11,697 nt of DNA from Frankiaceae bacterium (GCA_030840515.1 JAVEEJ010000236.1:1-11697); one strand, 5' to 3'. Shown: positions 1 to 7,020, counted from the stretch's first letter. Translations and numbers: made by a program. The notes: generated by a model not told the origin, from the letters alone.

Positions 1-297
1 GGCCTGGCGTTGCGCACCTCGCAGCCCACCGCGTTCGGCCCCGACGGCGCCTACGTGCCGCTGCTGGCCACCGGCGCCCGAGCCGATCACGTCGTGGCCT
101 TCAGCCGAGGGGGCAGGGCAGTCTGCGTCGTTCCGCGCTGGACCAGACGGATCGGCCCGTGGGCGGACACCGCTCTCGCCTTGCCGGCCGGGATCTGGCG
201 GGACGTGATCACCGGTCGCGAGCACTGGGGCGAGGTGGGCCTCGGCGCGCTCCTCGAGGCGTTCCCCGTCGCGCTGCTGTCGCGGGTCGACGGATGA
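1..297 (+). CDS. treY: Malto-oligosyltrehalose synthase, C-terminal end only (partial)
   Basis: Only the last 98 codons are in the window; the frame is open from base 1 and stops with TGA at 295-297. TreY is an intramolecular transglucosidase of family GH13 that turns the reducing-end alpha-1,4 bond of a maltodextrin into alpha,alpha-1,1, giving maltooligosyl-trehalose in the cytoplasm. The visible part has the family's C-terminal pattern: a hydrophobic strand ending in AFSRGG, then a VVPRW segment, LPAGIWRDVITG, and a closing LLEAFPVALL. No catalytic residue lies in this part, so the call rests on this tail and on treZ following directly. The stop codon overlaps the treZ start as ATGA, so the two are almost certainly co-transcribed and translationally coupled. 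Other GH13 enzymes have different C-terminal sheets; TreY is much the best fit. Confidence 0.88.
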   Translation, partial: GLALRTSQPTAFGPDGAYVPLLATGARADHVVAFSRGGRAVCVVPRWTRRIGPWADTALALPAGIWRDVITGREHWGEVGLGALLEAFPVALLSRVDG

Positions 298-1979
298 GCG
301 AGCTGAGGGTCTGGGCTCCCGACGCCGAGCGGCCGCAGCTGCTCGTCGGCGACGAGCGCGTCGCCCTGGTCCGGCAGGAGCGCGGGTGGTGGGCCACCGA
401 TCGACCCCTGCCGCCCGGCACCGACTACTGGATCGACCTGGGCGACGGCCAGCCGCGACCCGACCCGCGCTCTCCCTGGCAGCCGCACGGTGTGGACGGG
501 CCGTCGCGCAGCTACGACCACGACAGCTACCGCTGGGACGACGAGGGGTGGCGTGGCGTCGACCTCGCGAGCTCGGTGGTCTACGAGCTGCACGTCGGCA
601 CGTGCACACCCGAAGGCACCTGGGCTGCCGCGATCGAGCGGCTCGACCACCTCGTCGACCTCGGCGTCTCCATCGTGGAGCTGCTGCCCTGCAACACCTT
701 CTCAGGGGAACGCGGGTGGGGCTACGACGGCGTGCTCTGGTGGGCGCCGCATCACGCCTACGGCAGCCCGGACGACCTCAAGGCCTTCGTGGACGGCTGC
801 CACGCCCGCGGCCTCGGCGTGGTGATGGACGTGGTCTACAACCACCTCGGGCCAGCGGGAAACCACCTGCCGCAGTACGGCCCGTGGTTCACCTCGACCT
901 ACAGCACGCCGTGGGGCGACGCGCTCAACTACGACTCCGCCGGCAGCGACATCGTCCGGTGGCACGTCTTCGACAACGCGCTGATGTGGCTTCGTGACTA
1001 CCACTGTGACGGGTTGCGCCTCGACGCCGTGCACGCCATCCACGACGAGTCGGCGCTGCACCTCATCGCCGAGCTCCAGCAGCAGGTCGCCGTACTCGAC
1101 CCACCCCGCTTCCTCATCGCGGAGAGCGACCTGAACGACCCCAAGGTGGTCCGGACCGCCGACGTCGGCGGATGGGGCGTGGCTGCGCAGTGGAGCGACG
1201 ACTTCCACCACGCGCTGCACGCCGCTGTCACGGGCGAGCGCACCGGCTACTACTCCGAGTTCGACGGCCCCGACGTCGCGACGGCTCTGAACGAGGTGTT
1301 CGTGTACGGCGGGCGCTACTCGCCCCATCGCGACCGGCGGCACGGGGCCCCAGTCGGCAACCTGCCGCGCACCCGCTTCCTCGGCTACGCCCAGAACCAC
1401 GACCAGGTGGGCAACCGCGCGGCCGGCGAGCGGCTGTCGATGCTGGTCTCGCTCGAGCAGTGCAAGGCCGTGGCGGCGCTGGTGCTCACTGCCCCGTTCG
1501 TGCCCATGCTCTGGATGGGCGAGGAGTGGGGAGCGCAGACGCCCTGGTGCTACTTCACCGCGCACACCGACCCTGACCTCGCCGAGGCGGTGCGAGAGGG
1601 ACGTCGCGGGGAGTTCGCGACGTTCGGGTGGCGCCCAGAGGACGTCCCGGATCCGCAAGCCCTGCAGACCTTCACGCAGTCACGGCTCGACTGGGACGAG
1701 CCAACGGAGGGCCAGCACAAGGAGCTGCTCGCCTGGTATCGGGACCTCATCGCGCTGCGGCGCGAGCGTCAGCTCTGGACAGGCGACACGAGCGCTCACT
1801 TCGATCCTGCAGACCGCTGCATCGTCGTACGGCGACCTGGGGTCGTCGTCGCCGCAACGCTCGGGGGCTCCACCGCCGTGCTCGAGCTCAGTGGAACACC
1901 CCTGCTGGCGGCCGGGGAAGTCACGATCGGGGACACGAGCATCCGGCTCGGCCCGTGGAGCGTTGCGGTCCTGGGCTAG
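294..1979 (+). CDS. treZ: Malto-oligosyltrehalose trehalohydrolase
   Basis: A 561-aa GH13 enzyme that hydrolyses maltooligosyl-trehalose to free trehalose and a shortened maltodextrin, completing the TreY/TreZ route. An N-terminal CBM48-like beta domain (SELRVWAPDAERPQLLV) precedes a catalytic barrel with the four GH13 regions: DVVYNH from Asp179; GLRLDAVHAI with Arg242 and the probable nucleophile Asp244; LIAESDLND with the probable acid/base Glu277; and AQNHDQVGNR with His369-Asp370. The NHDQVGNR form and WMGEEWG are typical of TreZ rather than of branching enzyme or TreS. A short C-terminal beta domain ends in LGPWSVAVLG. The frame is open further upstream to about 159, but the ATG at 294 matches the family N-terminus and overlaps the treY stop (ATGA). 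No strong Shine-Dalgarno is visible, which fits translational coupling. Length is normal and all key residues are present. Confidence 0.95.
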   Translation: MSELRVWAPDAERPQLLVGDERVALVRQERGWWATDRPLPPGTDYWIDLGDGQPRPDPRSPWQPHGVDGPSRSYDHDSYRWDDEGWRGVDLASSVVYELHVGTCTPEGTWAAAIERLDHLVDLGVSIVELLPCNTFSGERGWGYDGVLWWAPHHAYGSPDDLKAFVDGCHARGLGVVMDVVYNHLGPAGNHLPQYGPWFTSTYSTPWGDALNYDSAGSDIVRWHVFDNALMWLRDYHCDGLRLDAVHAIHDESALHLIAELQQQVAVLDPPRFLIAESDLNDPKVVRTADVGGWGVAAQWSDDFHHALHAAVTGERTGYYSEFDGPDVATALNEVFVYGGRYSPHRDRRHGAPVGNLPRTRFLGYAQNHDQVGNRAAGERLSMLVSLEQCKAVAALVLTAPFVPMLWMGEEWGAQTPWCYFTAHTDPDLAEAVREGRRGEFATFGWRPEDVPDPQALQTFTQSRLDWDEPTEGQHKELLAWYRDLIALRRERQLWTGDTSAHFDPADRCIVVRRPGVVVAATLGGSTAVLELSGTPLLAAGEVTIGDTSIRLGPWSVAVLG

Positions 1980-1980
1980 G

Positions 1981-2712
1981 TCAACGCGGCCGTCGCGCGG
2001 CGAGGAGCGCCGCGAACCGCCGGGCGTCGCCAACCCGGGGCAGGTTGTTGAACATCACGTACGGAGGCACGGTGGTCTCGCTCGGGAGCAGCCCTACGAG
2101 CTCCACCAGTTCGTCGTCGCTGTAGACGTGGCGGGATCCGGTGGTGCCGTGCAGCCGGAAGTAGGTCTGCTCGGGGGTCACGGTGGTGGTCACGAAAGGG
2201 TCCACCACGTGCACCAGATCGAGCTCGGAGCACAGGTCGGTCAGCAGACTCGTCGGCCACTCCCCGCGCGGCTCCCAGAGCAGGCGCAGGCCCTCACGCG
2301 GCACGCGCGCCGCAAACGACCGTAGGCGGGCGAGGTTCACCTCCGTGGGCTTGAAGCTGCGGGGGCACTGGAGCAGCACTGCGGTGGCGGACAGCAGTTG
2401 CGCGCACTCGAGGGTTCTGCGCCACGCCTCGTGCACGATCTCGCTGTCGCGGAAGGAGCCGCACTCCCGGCTCTCCTCGGGCGTGAGCGTCCGACGAAGC
2501 CGTCGGTAGGTGGGGCTCCTCGCGTCGTGGGTCACGAGCTGCCACGCCTTGATGGTGAACTCGAAGCGCGTGGGTGCGAGCGCGCGCCAGCGCCGCATCG
2601 TCACGTCCTGCGGCGGCTCGTAGAAGGTCTGCTGCACCTCGACCACGGGAAACTCGCGGATGTAGGCCGCTGCCCCGATGGTGAAGCCGCACAGGCCTAC
2701 CCGCGGGTCCAA
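1981..2712 (-). CDS. DUF72 (YecE-like) family protein
   Basis: A 243-aa protein of the DUF72 family, which has a TIM-barrel-like fold and no firmly assigned activity. The N-terminus reads VGLCGFTIGAAAYIREFPVV, followed by EVQQTFYEPP, the family's first conserved block; the middle has FEFTIKAWQLVTH and a WEPRGEW segment; the end has YFRLHG and the closing YVMFNNLPRVGDARRFAALL block. I place the start at a TTG at 2712: it gives a normal family N-terminus and has an AGGG nine bases upstream. Reading further upstream in frame gives only Arg/Pro-rich sequence lying over the preceding gene. It begins 11 bases after the stop of the thioredoxin-TPR gene, so the two probably form an operon. Its stop is one base from the treZ stop on the other strand. 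No substrate can be inferred. Confidence 0.87.
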   Translation of the reverse strand: MDPRVGLCGFTIGAAAYIREFPVVEVQQTFYEPPQDVTMRRWRALAPTRFEFTIKAWQLVTHDARSPTYRRLRRTLTPEESRECGSFRDSEIVHEAWRRTLECAQLLSATAVLLQCPRSFKPTEVNLARLRSFAARVPREGLRLLWEPRGEWPTSLLTDLCSELDLVHVVDPFVTTTVTPEQTYFRLHGTTGSRHVYSDDELVELVGLLPSETTVPPYVMFNNLPRVGDARRFAALLAARRPR

Positions 2713-2723
2713 GGCGTCGGGCC

Positions 2724-3626
2724 CTAGAACAGCGCGGCCGACAGGTTGCGTCGGGCAGCGACGATGCGCGGGTCGTCGGGGTCGAGCGCGTCGAACAGAC
2801 CGAGGATGTGCTGCCTGGCCCGCTCGCGGTCCTCGCCGCTGCTGCGCTTGACCGTGTCGATGAGCCGAGAGAGTGCCTCTTCGACCATGCCGCCGAGGAT
2901 CTCCACGTCCGCCGCCGCGCATTGCGCGTCGACGTCGTCCGGTGCGCTCGCCGCCGCGAGGAGTGCCGTCTGCGGATCGAGCGCGGACGCGCGCTGGAAG
3001 AGCAGCACCTGGGCGAGCCCGCTCTTGGCGAGGTCATCTGCCGGGCTGTCGGCGAGGATGGTCCGGTACGCCTGCTCGGCTGCCGGCAGGTCCCCCCGCT
3101 CCAGCGCCTCGTGGGCGGCGGCGTACTTCGGGTCCTCCGCGGCTTCCGGCAGCTTGCCGTCGGCTAGCTGGGCGACGGCCTGCAGCAACCCTCCGATCCA
3201 CTCGCGCACTTGCGGCTCGGGGAGGGCGCCGGTGAACTCTCCGACGAGCTGGCCCTGCACGACGGCCTTCACGGCCGGGATGCCCTGCACCCCGAACACC
3301 TCGGCCAGGCGCGGGTTGGCATCGCAGTCGACCTTGGCCAGCACCCAGGCGCCCTCACCCTCGGCGGCGAGCTTCTCCAGCACGGGCGAGAGCTGCTTGC
3401 ACGGCCCGCACCAGGAGGCCCAGAAGTCCAGCACGACCGGCACTTCGGCTGAGCGAGCGACGACGTCGACCTGGAAGCTGGCCTCGGTGACGTCGACCAC
3501 ATGGCTCGCCGCGAGCTCGGGGCTGGCTGCGCGCTGAGCCGCCGCAGCCTCCGCCTCCCGCTGCGCCGCCAGGGCTGCGAGGTCGACTGCGCCGGGCAGC
3601 CGGATGTCCGTCGGTCGTCCGCTCAT
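2724..3626 (-). CDS. Thioredoxin-domain / TPR protein (CnoX/YbbN-like)
   Basis: A 300-aa cytoplasmic protein with a thioredoxin domain at about residues 45-150 and a helical TPR-like C-terminal half at about 165-265. The active site is intact, FWASWCGPCK with Cys73 and Cys76, and the cis-proline loop is present as GIPAVK. The C-terminus ends in the ARRNLSAALF tail typical of actinobacterial YbbN/CnoX proteins. E. coli CnoX acts as a chaperone-like holdase that protects substrates of GroEL and DnaK from oxidative damage. It has a degenerate CXXC there, whereas this protein keeps CGPC and could also be redox active (inference). I chose ATG at 3626 over a TTG at 3638: the ATG has GGA seven bases upstream, and the TTG codon touches a strong hairpin. 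A DUF72 gene follows after 11 bases. No promoter could be assigned. Confidence 0.9.
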   Translation of the reverse strand: MSGRPTDIRLPGAVDLAALAAQREAEAAAAQRAASPELAASHVVDVTEASFQVDVVARSAEVPVVLDFWASWCGPCKQLSPVLEKLAAEGEGAWVLAKVDCDANPRLAEVFGVQGIPAVKAVVQGQLVGEFTGALPEPQVREWIGGLLQAVAQLADGKLPEAAEDPKYAAAHEALERGDLPAAEQAYRTILADSPADDLAKSGLAQVLLFQRASALDPQTALLAAASAPDDVDAQCAAADVEILGGMVEEALSRLIDTVKRSSGEDRERARQHILGLFDALDPDDPRIVAARRNLSAALF

Positions 3627-3641
3627 GTCCCTATCCAACAG

Positions 3642-3679
3642 CGAGGCCGCCGCACCCGTTCCCGGGGGCGGCGGCCTCG
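3642..3679 (-). terminator. 12-bp perfect hairpin downstream of the S8 protease gene
   Basis: CGAGGCCGCCGC at 3642-3653 is perfectly complementary to GCGGCGGCCTCG at 3668-3679. The 14-base loop can pair a further CCC/GGG, leaving a six-base loop. It starts 16 bases after the protease stop codon, the normal place for an intrinsic terminator, but only CTGTTGG follows the stem, so there is no real U-tract. Such GC-only hairpins are common terminators in actinobacteria. It ends 15 bases before the ATG of the thioredoxin-TPR gene on the same strand, so it could also act as a 5'-UTR structure for that gene. Confidence 0.7.
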
Positions 3680-3695
3680 TCGGCTGGGGTTCCCG

Positions 3696-6600
3696 CTAGC
3701 AGCCCATACCGGAGCGGTTGTTGATGTTGATCGCCGTCTGCTCGGCCTTGGCCAGGTCACCCGAGGAGAACTGAGCGCGGATCCACCCGGCCGCTGCCGT
3801 GACGGTGGTCCCGACCTTGGCCGTGTCGTAGACGCTGGAGCTCAGGGTCTCCTTGCCGGACAGCCCGAGTGGGTTGCTCATCGTCGCCGAGAGCTGCCCG
3901 GCCGCGAGGTTGAGCAGCAGCGGTGCGTACTGGCGAGCCGCGATCGTCTCTGCGGGGAGCTTGCCGTTCGCGTAGAGCACCGCCACGAGCGCTGACTTTG
4001 TGAAGTAGCCGTTGGACAGCGTCGCCGCCTTGGCGCTCAGCGTGTCGGCCTCCGCGGCGGTGTAGACCGCCTTCTTGTTGCCGTTGAACTGGTTCTGCCA
4101 GAACGACAGCGCCCGCGGAGCGCAGGACACGAGTACGACGGGCGCGGGGACGCTGATGCCGCGGGTGGCGGTCGCCGCCACCGCGCCGTCTAGGTAGAGC
4201 CGGGCGGTGAGCAGATAGCTGCCGCCGGCGAGGGACGCCGCGTCGAACGGCGTGGACCACGCCGAGGTGCCGTCGGCGGTGAGCTCTCCAGAGTCATAGC
4301 CGGCGCCCTGGATCTGCAGGGTCACGCGCCGCACCTGCGCCGCCGGGGCGTTGGTGGTTGACGTGCCGCTGGCGGTGACGATGCCGCGGTCGACGAGGGC
4401 TCCGTCGGCCGGGCTGGCGAACCCGATGCTGCTGACCACCACGACCGGCCGGGTCACCGTGAAGGCGACCGTCCGGCTCGCGCGGGCGATCCCGTTGATG
4501 AGCGCGGTGGCGGTCAGGGTGTGCTGGCCCTCCGCCAGATCCGTGGTGGCGATGGAGCTGCTCCACGAGTAGGACGGCGTCGATCCGGTGACGGCCACCG
4601 GGTTGGCGGCCCCGCCGTCGACGCTGAGGGTCACGCTGGTTGCCGGCGGACCGGCGAGCGATGGCCGACGGATGGTGAAGGCGCCGTACTCGGGCTGGGT
4701 CTTGACGTTCGCCGGAGCGACGGTGCCACCGGGGGCGAGGTCGACGGGGTAGCCCTGGTAGTTGGCCACGTAGACCTTGTAGGCGGGCGACATCGGGCCC
4801 GGGTTGCCGAGCTGCGCGAAGGTGACGCTCCACGAGATCGTGTTGGCCGCGACGTTCCACGTCACGTTCGATGGTGGCGCCGTGTTGAGCGTGTTGGTGT
4901 CCGTGCCCGGCGATGCCGCGGTGCCGTCCCAAGCCACCTCGGTGGAGTGCTCGACGCCGTTGACGGTCTCCCGGGTGACGAACGCGTCCCCGACGCTGTT
5001 GGGATCGGACAGGTTGCGGACCGTCAGGGTGAAGCGCATCCCGGTGGCGGTCTCGATCACCGACAGGTCGGTGATGTCCTCGTCGCCCGGAGCCGGTGAC
5101 GGCAGGTCGCCGCCGTCGCCTGTCGCGATGACCTGGTTCACGAAGGGCTTCGGTGCGACGTACCCGTCGGTTGCGGTGCCGCTGACTGCCAGCGGTGCGG
5201 TGCCGTCGGAGACCGCACCGTCAGCGGGGGCGCCGATGGTGACCTGCGGCTCGCCTTGCGCAGCGTCGCCGCCGTCATGCGCCACGCCGAGCTGGTCGAG
5301 CGCCGCCTGTGCGTCGGCCAGGCCGGCGCCCTTGTCGAAGGAGGTCTTGCCGCCGACGTTCTGGGGGTCGGCCTCATAGCTGGCGGCGTCACCGAACCGG
5401 TAGGCGGTGTCCTGCAGCAAGGTCTCGACTGCCGCGGGCTTGAGGTCGGGCCGAGCCTGCAGGAGCAGCGCCACGATGCCGGCGACGTGCGGTGTCGCCA
5501 TCGACGTGCCCGACAGCTGCGTGTAGTACGGCGCCCACTCCGTGCTGGGGAAGCCGAACCCGGCGCAGATGGGCTGGGCCGCGCGGCAGGTCGAGGTGAT
5601 GTTCGCACCCGGTGCCGAGATGTCCGGGTAGTCCGTGGGGTGGCCCTTCCAGCCCCGGCTCGACGAGGAGTCGAGCGTCCCATTGCGCGTGCCGGTGGCG
5701 GCGTCGTCGTAGTTGGCGACGGTGATCACGCCCGGCGTCGGGTCCTTCGCCGTGGAGCTGAGGCGATCGTCGCTGCCGTCACCGCCGTTGTTGGTGGTGT
5801 CCCCGTTGCCCGCGGCGAAGAGCACCGTGACGCCGGAGCTGATCAGCGCGCGGGTGAGCTGCGAGGTCACGTCATTGGGGTCGTAGGCGGTGCCCGCGCC
5901 GTCACCCCAGGAGTTCGTGACGATGCGGATCGGCGGTGTGTTGGCGCCGGAGGCGTTGGTGGTCAGCACGTCCTGGAAGGCCGCGTTCACCTCTGACGTC
6001 CAGATGCTGTCGCCGTCACCCACGGAGTAGCCGTAGAGGCTGGCACCGGGGGCGACCCCGCGGAAGGTGCCGTGCGAGGAGGTGCCGTCGCCCGCGACGA
6101 TGCCGGCGACGTGGCTGCCGTGACCGCCTTGAGCGTCCGTGTCGGTCAGCGTCGTGTTCACCATCGGAGTGGCGCAGCCGCCCGTTGCGACGCTGACCAG
6201 CAGCGGCGTGGTGCACAGGTACTTGGTGTTCCGCACGATCCGGTTGGCGAGGTCAGGGTGCGTGCCGTCGATGCCCGAGTCGACCACGGCCACGCCGATG
6301 CCTGTGCCGTCCAGCACGTGGCCGGACGCCGAACGGTAGGGACCGTTGCCGACGGAGCGCTGGACCTGCTCGACCCGGGTCGCCCAGCCTGAGGTGTCGT
6401 CGAGCCGGCGCAATGCACGGTTCGTCGACAGGTAGCTCACCGAGGGGTCTCGCCTCAGGGTCCCGGCTGCTCCGAGCGTGCCGACGCCGAACACGGCGCC
6501 CACGGACGGGTAGTCAGCGATGACGTTGAGGCCGTGGTCCACCATCAAGGCAGCCCGCGTCGCGGCGGTGCCGCCCCGGACGTTGGCGTACACGCCGTAG

Positions 6601-6773
6601 GGAGTCGAGGCCGGGAGCATCGCCAGGTCGCGCGCGACCTGGGCGCTGACCGGGGCGAGCGGAGCCGCGGTCACGGCGTGGGCGGTGGGACCGGCCAGCT
6701 GCGTGCTCAAGGTGAGCAGGGCGCTGGTGACGGCGACAGAGATGACACGGGCAGGACGACGAAACGCACGCAC
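3696..6773 (-). CDS. Secreted S8 (subtilisin-family) serine protease, multidomain
   Basis: A 1025-aa secreted endoprotease. A signal peptide has basic residues up to Arg9, a hydrophobic core and probable cleavage after AHA (residue 33). Residues about 40-130 look like an I9-type propeptide. The S8 domain holds the complete catalytic set: Asp165 in VVDSGID, His218 in GGHGSHVAGI, oxyanion Asn323 in FAAGNG and Ser424 in SGTSMATPHVAG. After about residue 510, an Ig-like strand set (VTIGAPADGAVSDGTAPLAV) breaks off and resumes near 711 (TSVTLSVDGG), with roughly 160 residues inserted between. A second Ig-like unit covers about 783-875, and a final domain runs from Cys884 (CAPRALSFWQNQF) to the last residue, Cys1025. 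The GTG start has GGGAG five bases upstream. There is no LPXTG motif or C-terminal membrane helix, so the product is probably released or non-covalently wall-bound. Substrate unknown. Confidence 0.93.
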   Translation of the reverse strand: MRAFRRPARVISVAVTSALLTLSTQLAGPTAHAVTAAPLAPVSAQVARDLAMLPASTPYGVYANVRGGTAATRAALMVDHGLNVIADYPSVGAVFGVGTLGAAGTLRRDPSVSYLSTNRALRRLDDTSGWATRVEQVQRSVGNGPYRSASGHVLDGTGIGVAVVDSGIDGTHPDLANRIVRNTKYLCTTPLLVSVATGGCATPMVNTTLTDTDAQGGHGSHVAGIVAGDGTSSHGTFRGVAPGASLYGYSVGDGDSIWTSEVNAAFQDVLTTNASGANTPPIRIVTNSWGDGAGTAYDPNDVTSQLTRALISSGVTVLFAAGNGDTTNNGGDGSDDRLSSTAKDPTPGVITVANYDDAATGTRNGTLDSSSSRGWKGHPTDYPDISAPGANITSTCRAAQPICAGFGFPSTEWAPYYTQLSGTSMATPHVAGIVALLLQARPDLKPAAVETLLQDTAYRFGDAASYEADPQNVGGKTSFDKGAGLADAQAALDQLGVAHDGGDAAQGEPQVTIGAPADGAVSDGTAPLAVSGTATDGYVAPKPFVNQVIATGDGGDLPSPAPGDEDITDLSVIETATGMRFTLTVRNLSDPNSVGDAFVTRETVNGVEHSTEVAWDGTAASPGTDTNTLNTAPPSNVTWNVAANTISWSVTFAQLGNPGPMSPAYKVYVANYQGYPVDLAPGGTVAPANVKTQPEYGAFTIRRPSLAGPPATSVTLSVDGGAANPVAVTGSTPSYSWSSSIATTDLAEGQHTLTATALINGIARASRTVAFTVTRPVVVVSSIGFASPADGALVDRGIVTASGTSTTNAPAAQVRRVTLQIQGAGYDSGELTADGTSAWSTPFDAASLAGGSYLLTARLYLDGAVAATATRGISVPAPVVLVSCAPRALSFWQNQFNGNKKAVYTAAEADTLSAKAATLSNGYFTKSALVAVLYANGKLPAETIAARQYAPLLLNLAAGQLSATMSNPLGLSGKETLSSSVYDTAKVGTTVTAAAGWIRAQFSSGDLAKAEQTAININNRSGMGC

Positions 6774-6869
6774 AAGCGCTCCCGAAGGCTGGGTGACGGG
6801 GCGACCGGCGATGGCCGGGCGTGGGCGCGTGTTCGCGTTCCCGCACGGCCTTCCTGCTCACCCTCCGTA

Positions 6870-6878
6870 GTTCACCCG
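6870..6878 (-). promoter_or_regulatory. CGGGTGAAC motif, copy 1 (upstream of the protease)
   Basis: The nonamer CGGGTGAAC on the minus strand ends 97 bases before the protease GTG. The same nonamer stands 90 bases before the start of the neighbouring secreted-protein gene, in the same orientation. The flanks are weakly alike: CGGGTGAACTACGG here and CGGGTGAACCATGG there. Function is unknown; a shared promoter or operator element is inferred. A third copy inside icmA on the opposite strand looks like chance. Confidence 0.35.
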
Positions 6879-6883
6879 ACCAG

Positions 6884-6901
6884 TTCCGGACATTCCGGAC
6901 A
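6884..6901 (-). repeat. 9-bp direct repeat, possible operator
   Basis: TTCCGGACA occurs twice back to back on the plus strand (6884-6892 and 6893-6901), which reads TGTCCGGAATGTCCGGAA toward the protease gene. Each copy has the palindromic core TCCGGA, and the pair ends five bases before the CGGGTGAAC nonamer. Adjacent half-sites of this size are typical of a dimeric repressor or activator, but I recognise no specific regulator. Confidence 0.5.
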
Positions 6902-6906
6902 GGGAT

Positions 6907-6939
6907 GCTGACAGGGCCGCGTCTCACAGCCCTGTCAGC
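6907..6939 (-). terminator. Hairpin downstream of the Ig-repeat gene
   Basis: GCTGACAGGGC at 6907-6917 and GCCCTGTCAGC at 6929-6939 form a perfect 11-bp stem with an 11-base loop, about 70 bases past the stop codon of the Ig-repeat gene. No U-tract follows. The right arm contains the CTGTCAG heptamer that is tandemly repeated just beside it, so the other repeat copies could compete for pairing with the left arm. A terminator role is plausible but not certain. Confidence 0.45.
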
Positions 6940-7020
6940 CGATGCTTGGCAGCCGGCGCGCTGTCAGGCGGCGCGCTGTCAGGCGACGCGCTGTCAGGCG
7001 ACGCCCTGTCAGGCGACGCG
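6932..7020. repeat. 15-bp tandem repeat array spanning a stop codon
   Basis: Four contiguous 15-bp units fill 6961-7020, with consensus CTGTCAGGCGACGCG and at most one base difference per unit. A decayed 14-bp unit lies at 6947-6960, and a further unit matching at 12 of 15 positions lies at 6932-6946. Each unit consists of two odd palindromes, CTG-T-CAG and GCG-A-CGC, plus a G. Read on the minus strand a unit is CGCGTCGCCTGACAG, i.e. the codons Arg-Val-Ala-stop-Gln that end the Ig-repeat gene, so the stop codon at 7009-7011 is repeated in frame. Confidence 0.9.

Larger units (their letters stand above)
6774..7008 (-). promoter_or_regulatory. Upstream region of the protease gene
   Basis: 235 bases with no credible gene. 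In the protease direction, starting from the previous gene, it holds a 15-bp tandem repeat array, a hairpin, a 9-bp direct repeat (TGTCCGGAA twice, complement of 6884-6901), the nonamer CGGGTGAAC (complement of 6870-6878, 97 bases before the start) and a GGGAG ribosome binding site next to the GTG. The direct repeat beside the nonamer is the most likely place for a promoter or operator. I could not assign a convincing -10/-35 pair, and no riboswitch consensus that I know fits. Confidence 0.45.

Noticed and set aside
159..293. Extended treZ N-terminus from an upstream start
   Set aside because: The extra 45 residues are Arg-rich, overlap treY in another frame and do not match the TreZ N-terminus; the ATG at 294 in the ATGA overlap is far better.
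702..1658. 318-codon open frame on the minus strand opposite treZ
   Set aside because: It lies wholly across a well-supported GH13 gene, has a Val/Arg-rich composition with no recognisable domain, and is the kind of antisense frame that high-GC third positions create.
2713..2922. Extended DUF72 N-terminus
   Set aside because: The additional 70 residues are Arg/Pro-rich and lie over the end of the thioredoxin-TPR gene; DUF72 homology begins right after the TTG at 2712.
5256..5996. 246-codon plus-strand frame opposite the S8 protease
   Set aside because: It overlaps the catalytic domain of a clear protease gene, and its own translation is low-complexity Arg/Gly/Val with no family resemblance.
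6932..7020. CRISPR array
   Set aside because: The units are contiguous 15-bp repeats with no spacers and no cas genes nearby.
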